Shown one piece after another: positions 43,690 to 52,421 of a DNA stretch of 64,000 nt. A model generated the notes under the pieces. The model did not search any database, was not told the DNA's origin, and was given only the letters and a program-made list of their open reading frames with translations. Location: assembly GCA_036268455.1 (NCBI GenBank), contig DATAUD010000029.1, forward strand, positions 56,404 to 120,403, in the 5' to 3' direction. The DNA is from DATAUD01 sp036268455 (lineage in GTDB: Bacteria > Verrucomicrobiota > Verrucomicrobiia > Limisphaerales > Palsa-1400). A program made the position numbers and the translations under genes. Positions within the stretch are counted from its first letter, which is position 1. Each line of letters opens with the position of its first letter.

Positions 43690-45212
43690 TTGTCCCTGAG
43701 GGCGAGGTCCAGCGGGTCGATAGTGGTGGGCGGAAGGTTTTGCGCCGTTTGCAGAAGTTCCCGTGAATGTTCCGGCAAGGCCAGCAGCGCGGAAACGTTG
43801 TCTTCCTTCCAAATCAAAACGTAGCCTTTCCTGAGCAAATCCTCCGGGCGCAGCCGTTCCGTTTGCAAATCCAGAATGACGTAATCGACCTTGTATTGGC
43901 GGCTAAGCCGGAACCAATCGCCGGTATGATCGAAGAAATCGTTGTTCAGGGCAAAGGTCGATTCCGGGTAAGCGGTTTCGTATCGCCCGTCCATCGAGAT
44001 TTTGATGCGCGGATAAAGACGCCAGCTCAGATAGCTTCCCCATGCGAATGGAGTCGCCAGGTTTCCCTTTGCGCGCGCCAGGGCCAGAATATCCGCCTCG
44101 CGGACCGGGTCTTCGCCAATCGGGGCCAATGGTTGCAAGGACGCGCCGGGGAGGAATTTCAGCGCCACGAAAAAGGCGATTCCGACGTACAATATTCCGA
44201 CGCCGTAAAGCGGATTGATTTTCAAACGCTTCGCAAAACCTTGCAAGGCCACTTCAAAATACGGACCGGCAAACGCCAACGCCGCGATCCCGAAGAACGG
44301 ACCGTGGCGGCGGCTGTGCCATCCCATAAAGGCCGTCCCGGCCAGCACGATGAGACCGGGAAAATTCTTGCGCTCAACACGGCGCCATCCGACGGCGACC
44401 GCGACAACTGTCAATACAAACAGCAGGCGAAACCCCCAAAATTCATCCCAGGCCAGCAAGGGCGGCGGCCGAAATTCGGCGATTCTCGCGCGAGGGTGCA
44501 GCAAAGCCGGAATCAGATACCGCCAAAACTTCGGCCCATATGGGTTGATCAGCGTCACCATCGCGCAAGCCACGGCTATCGCTGCCATTAGAGGGCGGTT
44601 TTTTCCGGCGATCCAGCCAACCGCGCAGTAGAAAAGAATAACTCCGAGCGAGACGACAAACCCAGCGTGAAGGTTGGCCCCCGCCAGTGTCAGCAACGGC
44701 AAAGCCAGGGCCGGCCATTTGGCGCCCCGCCGCAATTCTTCGACGCACAGCAACGTTACCGCGAACAGAAAAAACGTGAACACGTGACTTCGCACGACTG
44801 GAATAAATCCGGTCAGAATGGAAGCCGCCGCCGGGAGAGCCAGAAGCAGCAGCACGTTCGCATTGCAACCCTGCCGCCAGCTTGCGCCCGCCGCGACCGC
44901 GAGCAACGCCGCGGCCAGGACGATCCTGAGCACGATCAACGAACCTGGGCCGAACCACCGGAGCAAGCCATAGAAAACCACGCCCGCGCCGCACTCATGG
45001 TCGATGTACTCCGGCAAGGTTGGCGTAAACGCATACACATCGCGCGGCGGGATGTGGCCGGTTTTCCAAACTGTTTCGCCGATTGCCAGCTTGGCCCAGA
45101 GGTCCCCATCCGTGATGTTGTGAAAGGCGAGAACGACCGCCAAAGAAAGCACCCCGAGCAGGACGATGAATCCTTGGAAAAGGCGAGTGCGGCTGTCGCT
45201 CACAAGGAACAA
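43674..45212 (-). CDS. Polytopic membrane protein, possible GT-C-type glycosyltransferase
   Basis: 512 residues from TTG 45212 (GTG 45203 possible). About ten to twelve hydrophobic helices fill residues 10-375. The first loop reads ITDGDLWAKLAIGETVWKTGHIPPRDVYAFTPTLPEYIDHECG, which resembles the acidic first loop of lipid-linked-sugar transferases (D-x-D/W-H type). A soluble C-terminal domain (about 390-512) includes SYLSWRLYPRIKISMDGRYETAYPES. Function assignment as a glycosyltransferase is tentative. It overlaps the convergent NDK gene by 16 bp. Confidence 0.65.
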   Translation of the reverse strand: MFLVSDSRTRLFQGFIVLLGVLSLAVVLAFHNITDGDLWAKLAIGETVWKTGHIPPRDVYAFTPTLPEYIDHECGAGVVFYGLLRWFGPGSLIVLRIVLAAALLAVAAGASWRQGCNANVLLLLALPAAASILTGFIPVVRSHVFTFFLFAVTLLCVEELRRGAKWPALALPLLTLAGANLHAGFVVSLGVILFYCAVGWIAGKNRPLMAAIAVACAMVTLINPYGPKFWRYLIPALLHPRARIAEFRPPPLLAWDEFWGFRLLFVLTVVAVAVGWRRVERKNFPGLIVLAGTAFMGWHSRRHGPFFGIAALAFAGPYFEVALQGFAKRLKINPLYGVGILYVGIAFFVALKFLPGASLQPLAPIGEDPVREADILALARAKGNLATPFAWGSYLSWRLYPRIKISMDGRYETAYPESTFALNNDFFDHTGDWFRLSRQYKVDYVILDLQTERLRPEDLLRKGYVLIWKEDNVSALLALPEHSRELLQTAQNLPPTTIDPLDLALRDNQTLP

Positions 45213-45250
45213 AGACTACACGGCCAAGGAAGTCAGTCAACGTTGGCAGT

Positions 45251-45271
45251 GCTGCGCAACTGTTGCGCAGC
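45251..45271. promoter_or_regulatory. Inverted repeat, possible operator in the divergent region
   Basis: GCTGCGCAA-CTG-TTGCGCAGC is a perfect 9-bp inverted repeat in the 227-bp space between the divergent membrane-protein gene and the small secreted gene. A further TGCGCAA lies at about 45285-45291, so the core occurs three times within 40 bp, as in a repressor operator. Confidence 0.4.
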
Positions 45272-45326
45272 GGTGGGCAACAAGTGCGCAAGGCATTAGG
45301 CGAAATTTTTGATTTCTGGCTTAACA

Positions 45327-45371
45327 TCAACCACTTATATCGATGGCTCGATTGTTGCTTAAGTTGGTTGA
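45327..45371. repeat. Imperfect long inverted repeat
   Basis: TCAACCACTTA (45327-45337) and TAAGTTGGTTGA (45360-45371) are complementary apart from one position and a one-base slip, with a 22-base spacer. Its place between the divergent genes, 70-110 bp before ATG 45440, fits an operator or 5' leader hairpin. Confidence 0.35.
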
Positions 45372-45439
45372 CGTCAAACGTTCGGGTCGCAAACGGAGCG
45401 GCTCCGAACATCGGTTAACCGTAAACGCAACAACGTATT

Positions 45440-45961
45440 ATGAATATATTTAGGAAAGAAGTTTTGATAGCTGCCGGCTGCGCCGCGCTAATGGCTTTGA
45501 GCACCGGAAATGTGGTGGCCCAGGGGCGCGGGAATTTTGATCCCGCCCAAAGAAAACAAGAGATGATGGACAGGCTTCGCGATCAAATGGAAATCAAGGA
45601 CGATCAGGAATGGCAGGCGATCGAGCCGAAGATCGGCAAGGTGTATGACGCCGGGCGCGAGGTCATGATGGCGGCATTCCGGAGAATGGGCGGCGGACGG
45701 CGCCGCAATAACGAGGGGGGAGACAACGGCGACAATCAGCGCCGCCGTGGTTTCATGGGCGAACCGAGTCCCGCCATGGACGCGTTGCAAAAAGCGATTG
45801 ATGACAAGGCACCGTCATCTGAAATCAAAGGAAAACTGGCGGCGGTTCGCGCGGAAAACAAAGCCAGGGAAGACAAACTTTTGGCCGCGCAGGAAGATTT
45901 GCGGGGCGTCCTGACTCCGCGGCAGGAGGCCATCGCCACAGTGAACGGTCTTCTGCAATAG
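45440..45961 (+). CDS. Secreted helical protein of unknown function
   Basis: 173 residues with a signal peptide ending VVAQ near 28. The mature part is mostly helical and charged: QRKQEMMDRLRDQMEIKDDQEWQ at the start, an Arg/Gly/Asn-rich middle (MGGGRRRNNEGGDNGDN), and EIKGKLAAVRAENKAREDKLLAAQEDLRGVLTPRQEA at the end. The closing L-TPRQEA pattern resembles Spy/CpxP-type periplasmic chaperones, but the similarity is weak. It precedes the type II secretion operon by 63 bp, separated by a hairpin. Confidence 0.7.
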   Translation: MNIFRKEVLIAAGCAALMALSTGNVVAQGRGNFDPAQRKQEMMDRLRDQMEIKDDQEWQAIEPKIGKVYDAGREVMMAAFRRMGGGRRRNNEGGDNGDNQRRRGFMGEPSPAMDALQKAIDDKAPSSEIKGKLAAVRAENKAREDKLLAAQEDLRGVLTPRQEAIATVNGLLQ

Positions 45962-45983
45962 AGAGTCAATTGGTAACGGCGCT

Positions 45984-46005
45984 GTAGCGGCGCGATAGCC
46001 GCTAC
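45984..46005. repeat. Hairpin, REP-like or terminator
   Basis: GTAGCGGC and GCCGCTAC form a perfect 8-bp stem around loop GCGATA, between the small secreted gene and gspE. There is no T-run after it, so a REP-like element or mRNA-stabilising stem is as likely as a terminator. Confidence 0.4.
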
Positions 46006-46023
46006 GGCCCGCAAAGCAAGCAT

Positions 46024-47760
46024 ATGAACGCAAACGCGAATGAAACAAAAACGGCGGAGAACCCCGCGAAGCTGCTCGATCAAATGGTCGAAGGCCGCCA
46101 ACTCTCCTCCGCCGACGCCTCGATCCTGAACCAGCAAATCCGCTCCGGCATCCAAAAGGCGATGACCGGGGAGGAGGAAGTGCTCCGCTGGCTGGCCAAG
46201 GAATACGATCTCGGTTACACGGCGCTGGACGACGTGGAGCCGGATCGGGAGTTGCTTTCGCTGTTTCCCGCCCGCGTTCTGCTCAAAGAGGAATTGCTCC
46301 CGTTGCAGCGTGTCAATGACGTTGTGGAAGTCGCCACCAGCCGCCTGTTCGCCACCCAGGGGTTGGACACACTGAAAACGATGACGGGACTCAAGATCAA
46401 ACCGGTGCTGGCCCCCACGGAATCGATCCGCCGCGAGATCAAACGCCGGCTGGGAGTTGGCGCTGACACGATTGACACGCTGGACGACGTTGCGCCGTTG
46501 CAAGTGGTGGATGATTCCGGCGAGGAAGATACTAATCTTGACAACGCCGCCGAAGACGCGTCGATCATCAAGTTTGTCAACCAGGTCCTGTCCGACGCCA
46601 TCGAATTGCGGACTTCCGACATTCATTTGGAGCCGTTCGAGGACGAATTGCGCATTCGGTATCGCATCGACGGTGTGTTGCAGGAAATTCCGGTGCCCGC
46701 GCAGATCAAACGGTTTCAGCCCGCGATTGTTTCGCGCGTGAAGATTCTGAGCCATTTGAACATCGCGGAGAAGCGGCTTCCACAGGACGGGCGCATCAAA
46801 ATCCGCCTGGCGAACAACGAAGTGGATATTCGTGTTTCGATCATCCCGATGTTGCACGGCGAGGCGGTGGTGATGCGGTTGCTGCGGCAAAAAGCGACGC
46901 TGCTGGGAATGGCGCAGCTTGGAATGGCGCCGGAGATACTTGATTCATTCAACCACGTGCTGACACTGCCGCACGGAATTATTCTTGTCACCGGCCCCAC
47001 CGGCAGCGGAAAGACTTCGACGCTTTACACCGCGTTGGCCGCGATCAACGACTCCGTTCGCAAGATCATCACGATTGAGGACCCGATTGAATACCAGATG
47101 CGGGGGGTCAATCAGATTCAGGTTTCGGAAAAGGCGGGACTTACCTTTGCGCGCGGGTTGCGGTCGGTTCTGCGGCATGACCCGGACGTGATTCTCGTGG
47201 GCGAAATTCGCGACCAGGAGACGGCGCAGATTGCCGTCCAGGCTTCGCTCACCGGCCACCTTGTGTTTTCGACGCTTCACACCAATGACGCTCCGGGCGC
47301 GTTGACGCGGCTGGTCGATATGAACGTCGAGCCTTACCTCGTGGCGTCTTCGCTGGAGGCGGTGCTGGCGCAACGGCTGGTTCGTGTGCTTTGTTCCGAG
47401 TGCAAAACGGAAGACACCTCCGAAACTACCGCCGCGCTGAAGGAAATGGCGGGCATTCCGCGCAATGTGAAGGTGTTCAGGGGGGTTGGCTGCCAGGCCT
47501 GCCGCAATACCGGTTATCATGGGCGGCACGGAATTTTTGAATGGATGGATTTAACCAATGAAATCCGGCAGATGGTGCTGCGGAATTGCTCGAGCGGCGA
47601 AATTCGCGAGGTGGCGGTGCGTTCGGGTCTCCGGAGCCTGAGCGACGATGGTTGGAGGCTGATCGGCCAGGGCATCACCACGCCCGAGGAAGTCATGCGC
47701 GTCGCCAAGGACCAAACAATGAAAAAGGAACCGGAACCGGCGACGGCGACAGTCAAGTAA
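46024..47760 (+). CDS. gspE: Type II secretion ATPase GspE
   Basis: 578 residues. An N-terminal GspE_N-type domain (about 30-150, QLSSADASILNQQIRSG) precedes the ATPase core: Walker A GPTGSGKTST near residue 324, Asp box TIEDPIEYQM, Walker B DPDVILVGEIRDQETA, His box STLHTNDA. A four-cysteine zinc module is present at about 458-501 (CSEC...CQAC). It hydrolyses ATP in the cytoplasm to drive pseudopilus assembly. First gene of a 13-gene operon continuing with gspF 3 bp later. Confidence 0.96.
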   Translation: MNANANETKTAENPAKLLDQMVEGRQLSSADASILNQQIRSGIQKAMTGEEEVLRWLAKEYDLGYTALDDVEPDRELLSLFPARVLLKEELLPLQRVNDVVEVATSRLFATQGLDTLKTMTGLKIKPVLAPTESIRREIKRRLGVGADTIDTLDDVAPLQVVDDSGEEDTNLDNAAEDASIIKFVNQVLSDAIELRTSDIHLEPFEDELRIRYRIDGVLQEIPVPAQIKRFQPAIVSRVKILSHLNIAEKRLPQDGRIKIRLANNEVDIRVSIIPMLHGEAVVMRLLRQKATLLGMAQLGMAPEILDSFNHVLTLPHGIILVTGPTGSGKTSTLYTALAAINDSVRKIITIEDPIEYQMRGVNQIQVSEKAGLTFARGLRSVLRHDPDVILVGEIRDQETAQIAVQASLTGHLVFSTLHTNDAPGALTRLVDMNVEPYLVASSLEAVLAQRLVRVLCSECKTEDTSETTAALKEMAGIPRNVKVFRGVGCQACRNTGYHGRHGIFEWMDLTNEIRQMVLRNCSSGEIREVAVRSGLRSLSDDGWRLIGQGITTPEEVMRVAKDQTMKKEPEPATATVK

Positions 47761-47763
47761 GAT

Positions 47764-49014
47764 ATGCCTGTCTTCACCTACAAGGCATTTCAAGCCGATG
47801 GGAAAACCGCCGAAGGGCAGATCGAGGCCGGCGGGCGTCAGGAGGCTTTCCGGCAGATGGAGGAAAAGGGCCTGCGTCCGATTACGCTGGCGGAGAAGGC
47901 GAGCGGTGGAGCGGAGAAAAACGGCGCAAGCCGAAGCGCCCCGGCGGCCGGATTTTCCTTGAAATTTCAACCCCGGAAAGTCACGCCCCGGATGCTTGAA
48001 AATTTCACCCGGCTGCTTTCCAGTCTTCTGGCGGCGGGCGTGCCGTTGAGCCGCGCGCTGGTGATTCTTTGCAAGGAGGCGTCCGCTCCCATCGCCGCCA
48101 CCAAATGGAAGCAAATCTACGATTCAGTGGTGGATGGCGTTACTTTGGCGGATTCGATGGCGACGATGCCGGAGACCTTTCCACGGGTGTATGTGGCGAT
48201 GGTGTCAGCAGGAGAGACGGGCGGGTTTCTGGACCTTGTGCTGGCGCAGGTCGCCGATTTTCAGGCGCGCGAAAAGGACTTGAAATCGAAGGTCACAGCG
48301 GCGCTGCTTTATCCGGCGATTTTGTTTGTGCTGGCCTGCGGAGTGATGATCGTGCTGATGACATTTTTCATTCCGAGGTTCCAGACGATGTTTCAAGGAT
48401 TGGGAGGGCAATTGCCTCTGTTGACGCGCGTTATCGTGGCCGTCAGCCATTGGATTCGAGCCTATGGACTTTATATAGGGGTGGGCGCGATCATCATCGG
48501 CTTTTTGTTTCGCAACTGGATGACCTCCGAGGAGGGGCGCCGCAAATGGGAGGGGATCGTTATCCGGCTGCCGATCCTGGGACCGTTGATGGGCCAGTTT
48601 GCGATGGCGCGATTTTGCCGGATGCTGGGAACGCTTCTCAACGCGGGGGTGCCGCTGGTGCAGGCGCTCAATGTCGCCCGCAAGTCGATTGGCAATCAAA
48701 TCCTTGTTGACGCGGTTTCCAATTCCATCGAACGAGTCAAGGAAGGGGCGCAACTGGGGGCCAGCCTTTCGGACTGCCGCGATCTTTTCCCCAGTTCCGT
48801 GCTGGAGATGATTTCGGTTGCGGAAGAGAGCGGAAAGCTGGACCAGGAGTTGGTGAGGATTGCGGCGGTGACGGAAGGGGACCTGGATCGCAACCTCAAA
48901 ACCTCCGTGGCGTTCCTTGAGCCGGTGATGCTTTTTTTTATCGCGGCGTTTGTTGGAACCATTTTCATCGGGATGCTCTACCCGATTTTCTCGATTAACG
49001 ACTATATCAAATAA
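47764..49014 (+). CDS. gspF: Type II secretion inner-membrane platform protein GspF
   Basis: 416 residues of the GspF/PilC family. It begins MPVFTYKAFQADGKTAEGQI, the family's hallmark, followed by two copies of the GspF helical domain (about 75-195, ending before a helix at 180-205, and 280-400) with three membrane helices (LLYPAILFVLACGVMIVLM, a second near 240-258, and VMLFFIAAFVGTIFIGMLYP at the end). Motifs FTRLLSSLLAAGVPLSRAL and FCRMLGTLLNAGVPLVQAL match between the halves. It is the membrane base that GspE turns. Confidence 0.95.
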   Translation: MPVFTYKAFQADGKTAEGQIEAGGRQEAFRQMEEKGLRPITLAEKASGGAEKNGASRSAPAAGFSLKFQPRKVTPRMLENFTRLLSSLLAAGVPLSRALVILCKEASAPIAATKWKQIYDSVVDGVTLADSMATMPETFPRVYVAMVSAGETGGFLDLVLAQVADFQAREKDLKSKVTAALLYPAILFVLACGVMIVLMTFFIPRFQTMFQGLGGQLPLLTRVIVAVSHWIRAYGLYIGVGAIIIGFLFRNWMTSEEGRRKWEGIVIRLPILGPLMGQFAMARFCRMLGTLLNAGVPLVQALNVARKSIGNQILVDAVSNSIERVKEGAQLGASLSDCRDLFPSSVLEMISVAEESGKLDQELVRIAAVTEGDLDRNLKTSVAFLEPVMLFFIAAFVGTIFIGMLYPIFSINDYIK

Positions 49015-49028
49015 CGAAAGACAACATT

Positions 49029-49469
49029 ATGAAGATCCTGACATCAAAGTTTCGAAAATCGCCGCGGCGGATCGCGGCTTCGGGCTTTACGCTCGTGGAA
49101 CTGTTGTTGGTGCTGACAATTCTGGCCATTCTGGCCGGCATCGTTCTTCCCAAGCTCTCTGGCAACACCGAACGCGCCCGTGTAACGGCGGCGAAAAGCC
49201 AGATTTCCATATTTGACACAGCGTTGGGGGCCTACGAAGTCGATACCGGCTCCTACCCGCGCGGACGGGAAGGGTTGCAGGCGCTTACAGCAAGGCCGCG
49301 GGATGCGCAGAATTGGCACGGGCCTTATATGCAGAAGGACGTTCCGCTGGATCCCTGGCAGCACCCGTACGTGTATCAATACCCGGGCAAGCACAATCCC
49401 TCGGGCTACGACCTCTTCTGCACCGGCCCGGATGGCACCGTCTATGGAAATTGGACGACAAAGCAATAA
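49029..49469 (+). CDS. gspG: Major pseudopilin GspG
   Basis: 146 residues. The prepilin leader ends with G-FTLVELLLVLTILAILAG, with the cleavage Gly and Glu5, and the mature protein has the GspG C-terminal pattern: DTALGAYEVDTGSYPRGREGLQAL, then WHGPYMQKDVPLDPWQHPYVYQ and GYDLFCTGPDG with the calcium-site residues. It forms the shaft of the pseudopilus. A prepilin peptidase is needed but is not in this window. Confidence 0.96.
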   Translation: MKILTSKFRKSPRRIAASGFTLVELLLVLTILAILAGIVLPKLSGNTERARVTAAKSQISIFDTALGAYEVDTGSYPRGREGLQALTARPRDAQNWHGPYMQKDVPLDPWQHPYVYQYPGKHNPSGYDLFCTGPDGTVYGNWTTKQ

Positions 49470-49986
49470 GAGGCGCGCATGCACCGCATTCACTTTGATC
49501 GAAATGATCCTGGTGATGGCCATCATGGTGATCCTCTTGAGCGTGATTTACCCGTCGTTGAAGGGATTTTTTCGCGGACGGAACCTCGACAACGAGGCGC
49601 GCCGATTTTTGTCGTTGACTCGATACGGGCAGAGCCGCGCGATTGCGGAGGGGCTGCCGATCGAGCTTTGGATCAATCCCAAACAGGGGTCGTACGGGTT
49701 GCAGGCGCTCTCCGGTTACACCGAAACGCAAACCAATCCGATGAACTTCACACTCGACCAGACCGTCCAGATCAGTTTTTCGGCGCCGAGTTCCGTTTTG
49801 ATCCGTTCGAACTATTGGACCCAGGCCAAAGGCCAGTACGGCGCGGTCACAAAAATTCGTTTTCAACCGGATGGATTCATCAGCGACACCAGTCCGGAAA
49901 AGATTTTATTCCGGCAGTCGGACGGCGGCCAGATAACGGTCGCGGAGACACCGTCGCATTTGAGATATGACATTCAAAACCGTTAA
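49444..49986 (+). CDS. gspH: Minor pseudopilin GspH
   Basis: 180 residues from ATG 49444, overlapping the end of gspG by 26 bp; TTG 49453 is the alternative. The open frame reaches back to 49213 but only as a shadow of gspG. The leader MEIGRQSNKRRACTA ends with Ala rather than Gly before FTLIEMILVMAIMVILLSV, an unusual residue at the cleavage site. The remaining part (NEARRFLSLTRYGQSRAIAEG, KIRFQPDGFISD) matches GspH/FimT-type proteins. Confidence 0.85.
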   Translation: MEIGRQSNKRRACTAFTLIEMILVMAIMVILLSVIYPSLKGFFRGRNLDNEARRFLSLTRYGQSRAIAEGLPIELWINPKQGSYGLQALSGYTETQTNPMNFTLDQTVQISFSAPSSVLIRSNYWTQAKGQYGAVTKIRFQPDGFISDTSPEKILFRQSDGGQITVAETPSHLRYDIQNR

Positions 49987-50359
49987 GCGCGGCGGATTCA
50001 CGCTGATCGAATGCCTTGCGGCGATGATGTTCATGGCCATCGTGATTCCCGTTGCGATGGAGGGGATGCGCGTCGCGAGCCGCGCTGGAGAAGTGGCGCA
50101 ACGCAAAATGGTGGCGGCGCGAATCGCCAATAAGGAGCTGAATGAATTGAAAGTGACCGGCCAGTTGCAAAACGGCGGCCAGGCGGGCGTGGTGCTGGAC
50201 CGGGGAATCAGCTATCGGTGGGCGGTCAAGGATGAGCCTTGGACGGAAGACCCGACCACTCCGATGACCGTGGCCAGCGTGGACGTCACTTTCATGGTGC
50301 AGGGCCACTCGTATGACGTGAATTTGAGCACGTTGATCTCGGCGCAGACACAGTTATGA
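49967..50359 (+). CDS. gspI: Minor pseudopilin GspI
   Basis: 130 residues; ATG 49967 lies within the end of gspH (20-bp overlap). The leader KTVKRGG is followed by FTLIECLAAMMFMAIVIPVAMEGM, then ARIANKELNELK, which fits the short GspI type. Such minor pseudopilins form the tip complex with GspJ and GspK. The neighbouring genes overlap by a few bases on both sides, showing tight coupling. Confidence 0.85.
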   Translation: MTFKTVKRGGFTLIECLAAMMFMAIVIPVAMEGMRVASRAGEVAQRKMVAARIANKELNELKVTGQLQNGGQAGVVLDRGISYRWAVKDEPWTEDPTTPMTVASVDVTFMVQGHSYDVNLSTLISAQTQL

Positions 50360-51033
50360 AACGCCAAGGATTCACATTAATTGAGATGCTCCTGGCGATT
50401 TCGATTTTCAGCATTTTGCTGGTGGCGATTCACAGTGTTTTTTTCACGGCGATGCGCCTGCGCAATACGGCGGTTAATTCCCTGGAAGCCAGCCTGCCAA
50501 TCGAACAGGCCTTGAATGTGATGCAACACGACATCGCGAATATTTGCATCTCGACCAACTCAACCAACGGCGGATTCATGGGCCCGTTGCAATCGAACCC
50601 GACCAATATACTGCCCAATCAGATCGGCCCTGACTTTTACACGACCAGCGGCGAGATGGACGGAATGGTGCCTTGGGGTAACATCGAAAAAATCGATTAT
50701 CTCCTGTCCGCCCCCACCAATGGAGTTCGAGGCCCCGGGCAGGATTTAATCCGCGCCGTGACGCGAAACCTTCTTCCCATGACGCAACCGCCTCAACCGG
50801 ATGAAGAGCACGCACTGCTCAGCGGCGTGCAAAACCTGACTTTTCTTTATTACGACGGCACGACGTGGGAAACCAGTTGGGACACCACCCAGCAAACCAA
50901 TTTGCCTCAGGCCATCAAGGTGCAGATTCAAATGGCCACACAACCGGGCATGGTTGCCCAGGCGTCGCCGCTGGAACTGGTCGTTCCGGTGGATGTTTTG
51001 TTGAACACAAATCCGATCTCGAGCCTGCCATGA
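50356..51033 (+). CDS. gspJ: Minor pseudopilin GspJ
   Basis: 225 residues. A minimal leader MKRQG precedes FTLIEMLLAISIFSILLVAI. The mature part includes EQALNVMQHDIANI, SGVQNLTFLYYDGTTWETSWD and a closing strand pair (LELVVPVDVLL), the usual GspJ order. ATG 50356 overlaps the gspI stop by 4 bp. It is part of the tip complex with GspI and GspK. Confidence 0.88.
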   Translation: MKRQGFTLIEMLLAISIFSILLVAIHSVFFTAMRLRNTAVNSLEASLPIEQALNVMQHDIANICISTNSTNGGFMGPLQSNPTNILPNQIGPDFYTTSGEMDGMVPWGNIEKIDYLLSAPTNGVRGPGQDLIRAVTRNLLPMTQPPQPDEEHALLSGVQNLTFLYYDGTTWETSWDTTQQTNLPQAIKVQIQMATQPGMVAQASPLELVVPVDVLLNTNPISSLP

Positions 51034-52421
51034 TCTTGCGCGCCGCCAAAATTTCTTCTTGTCGCGCTTCGGTGCTGATTATCGTGTTGTGGGTTGCGTT
51101 TGGCCTGGTGGCGACCGCCGTTTATTTCGCGCATTCCATGTCGATGGAGTTAAAGGCCGCGGACAACAACGTGGCTTCGATGGAGGCGGACCAGGCCATC
51201 GAGGGCGCGGCCCTCTACGTGAGCAACATTCTGGCGACGCGCGCGAATATGATGATGATTCCCACGCCGGATAATTTTCGCGCGGACGCGGTGAAAGTGG
51301 GCAGCGCGAAATTCTGGCTGATTGGACGCGACACGAACGACCTTCAAACTTCCTCCCAAGGCGACCACCCGGTTTGGGGATTGGTGGATGAATGTTCCAA
51401 GGTCAACCTGAATAACGCCAATGCCGCGATGCTGCAAAATCTTCCGCAGATGACGGTGAACCTCGCCGCCGCAATGTATGATTGGGGGACCACAAATACG
51501 CAACCGAGTGTTGACGGCGCGAAATCCGAAACTTATTCCGGGCTGAATCCTCCGTATCTTTGCAAAAACGGCCCTTACGAATCGCCGGAGGAATTGCGTC
51601 TGGTTTACGGAATGAACATGGACTTGCTTTACGGCGAGGACGCCAATATGAACGGCATTCTGGATCCCAACGAAAACGACGGCATCACGACTCCGCCGTA
51701 TGACAACCAGGACGGAATCCTCGACCCCGGTGTGCTCGAGTACGTCACTGTTTGGAGCCACGAATCGACAATGGCCACGAACGGTTCGCCGCGCATTTCC
51801 GTGGCGAACACGACTGCTCTGTCGAGTTTTGTTGCGTCAAACTTTCCGTCGCTTTCCCATTACTTCCCCGCCACAAGCACAGGAACTGGCAGCGCGGGGA
51901 CGACCCCCACGCGCGGCGGCGGGGGCGCCACTGCGGCGGCCGGCGGGACTTACAGCAGCGTTCTTCAACTGTATGTGCAGACGGGAATGTCGGCGACCGA
52001 GTTTCAGCAAATCGAACCGTACTTGATGAATCCGTCCGTCGTCGGGCTGATCAACGTCAACACGGCGACAGCCACCGCTCTGGCTTGCATAACGAACATC
52101 GGGGTCAATCTTGCGCCGCAGGTTCTTTCCTATCGCCAGTCCAATCCGCCACAGGCGCCGTCGATCACGTGGCTTGTCACGGCTTTGGGCGACTCAAGCC
52201 TTGCTTCGCTGGTTGGGCCATACGTGACGCCGTATTCCTGGCAATTCACCGCGGACGTCGCGGCGGTCGGGCATGATAACCGGGGCTATCGCCGGGTGAG
52301 ATTTGTTTTCGATTGCAGCAGTGGAACCCCGCTGATTGTCTATCGGCAGGACCTGACCTACCTGGGGTGGGCGCTTGGAAAAAAGCTGCACGACCAATTA
52401 TTGGCGGATAACACAAAATGA
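51030..52421 (+). CDS. gspK: Minor pseudopilin GspK
   Basis: 463 residues from ATG 51030, overlapping the gspJ stop (ATGA); the upstream open frame to 50865 is only a shadow. The leader lacks the Glu5 found in other pseudopilins, as is normal for GspK: SSCRASVLIIVLWVAFGLVATAVYF. The body contains the helix-hairpin-like domain typical of GspK (VDECSKVNLNNANAAMLQNLP, GLINVNTATATALACI). A Gly/Thr-rich insert near residues 285-310 is extra. It caps the pseudopilus. Confidence 0.88.
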   Translation: MILRAAKISSCRASVLIIVLWVAFGLVATAVYFAHSMSMELKAADNNVASMEADQAIEGAALYVSNILATRANMMMIPTPDNFRADAVKVGSAKFWLIGRDTNDLQTSSQGDHPVWGLVDECSKVNLNNANAAMLQNLPQMTVNLAAAMYDWGTTNTQPSVDGAKSETYSGLNPPYLCKNGPYESPEELRLVYGMNMDLLYGEDANMNGILDPNENDGITTPPYDNQDGILDPGVLEYVTVWSHESTMATNGSPRISVANTTALSSFVASNFPSLSHYFPATSTGTGSAGTTPTRGGGGATAAAGGTYSSVLQLYVQTGMSATEFQQIEPYLMNPSVVGLINVNTATATALACITNIGVNLAPQVLSYRQSNPPQAPSITWLVTALGDSSLASLVGPYVTPYSWQFTADVAAVGHDNRGYRRVRFVFDCSSGTPLIVYRQDLTYLGWALGKKLHDQLLADNTK

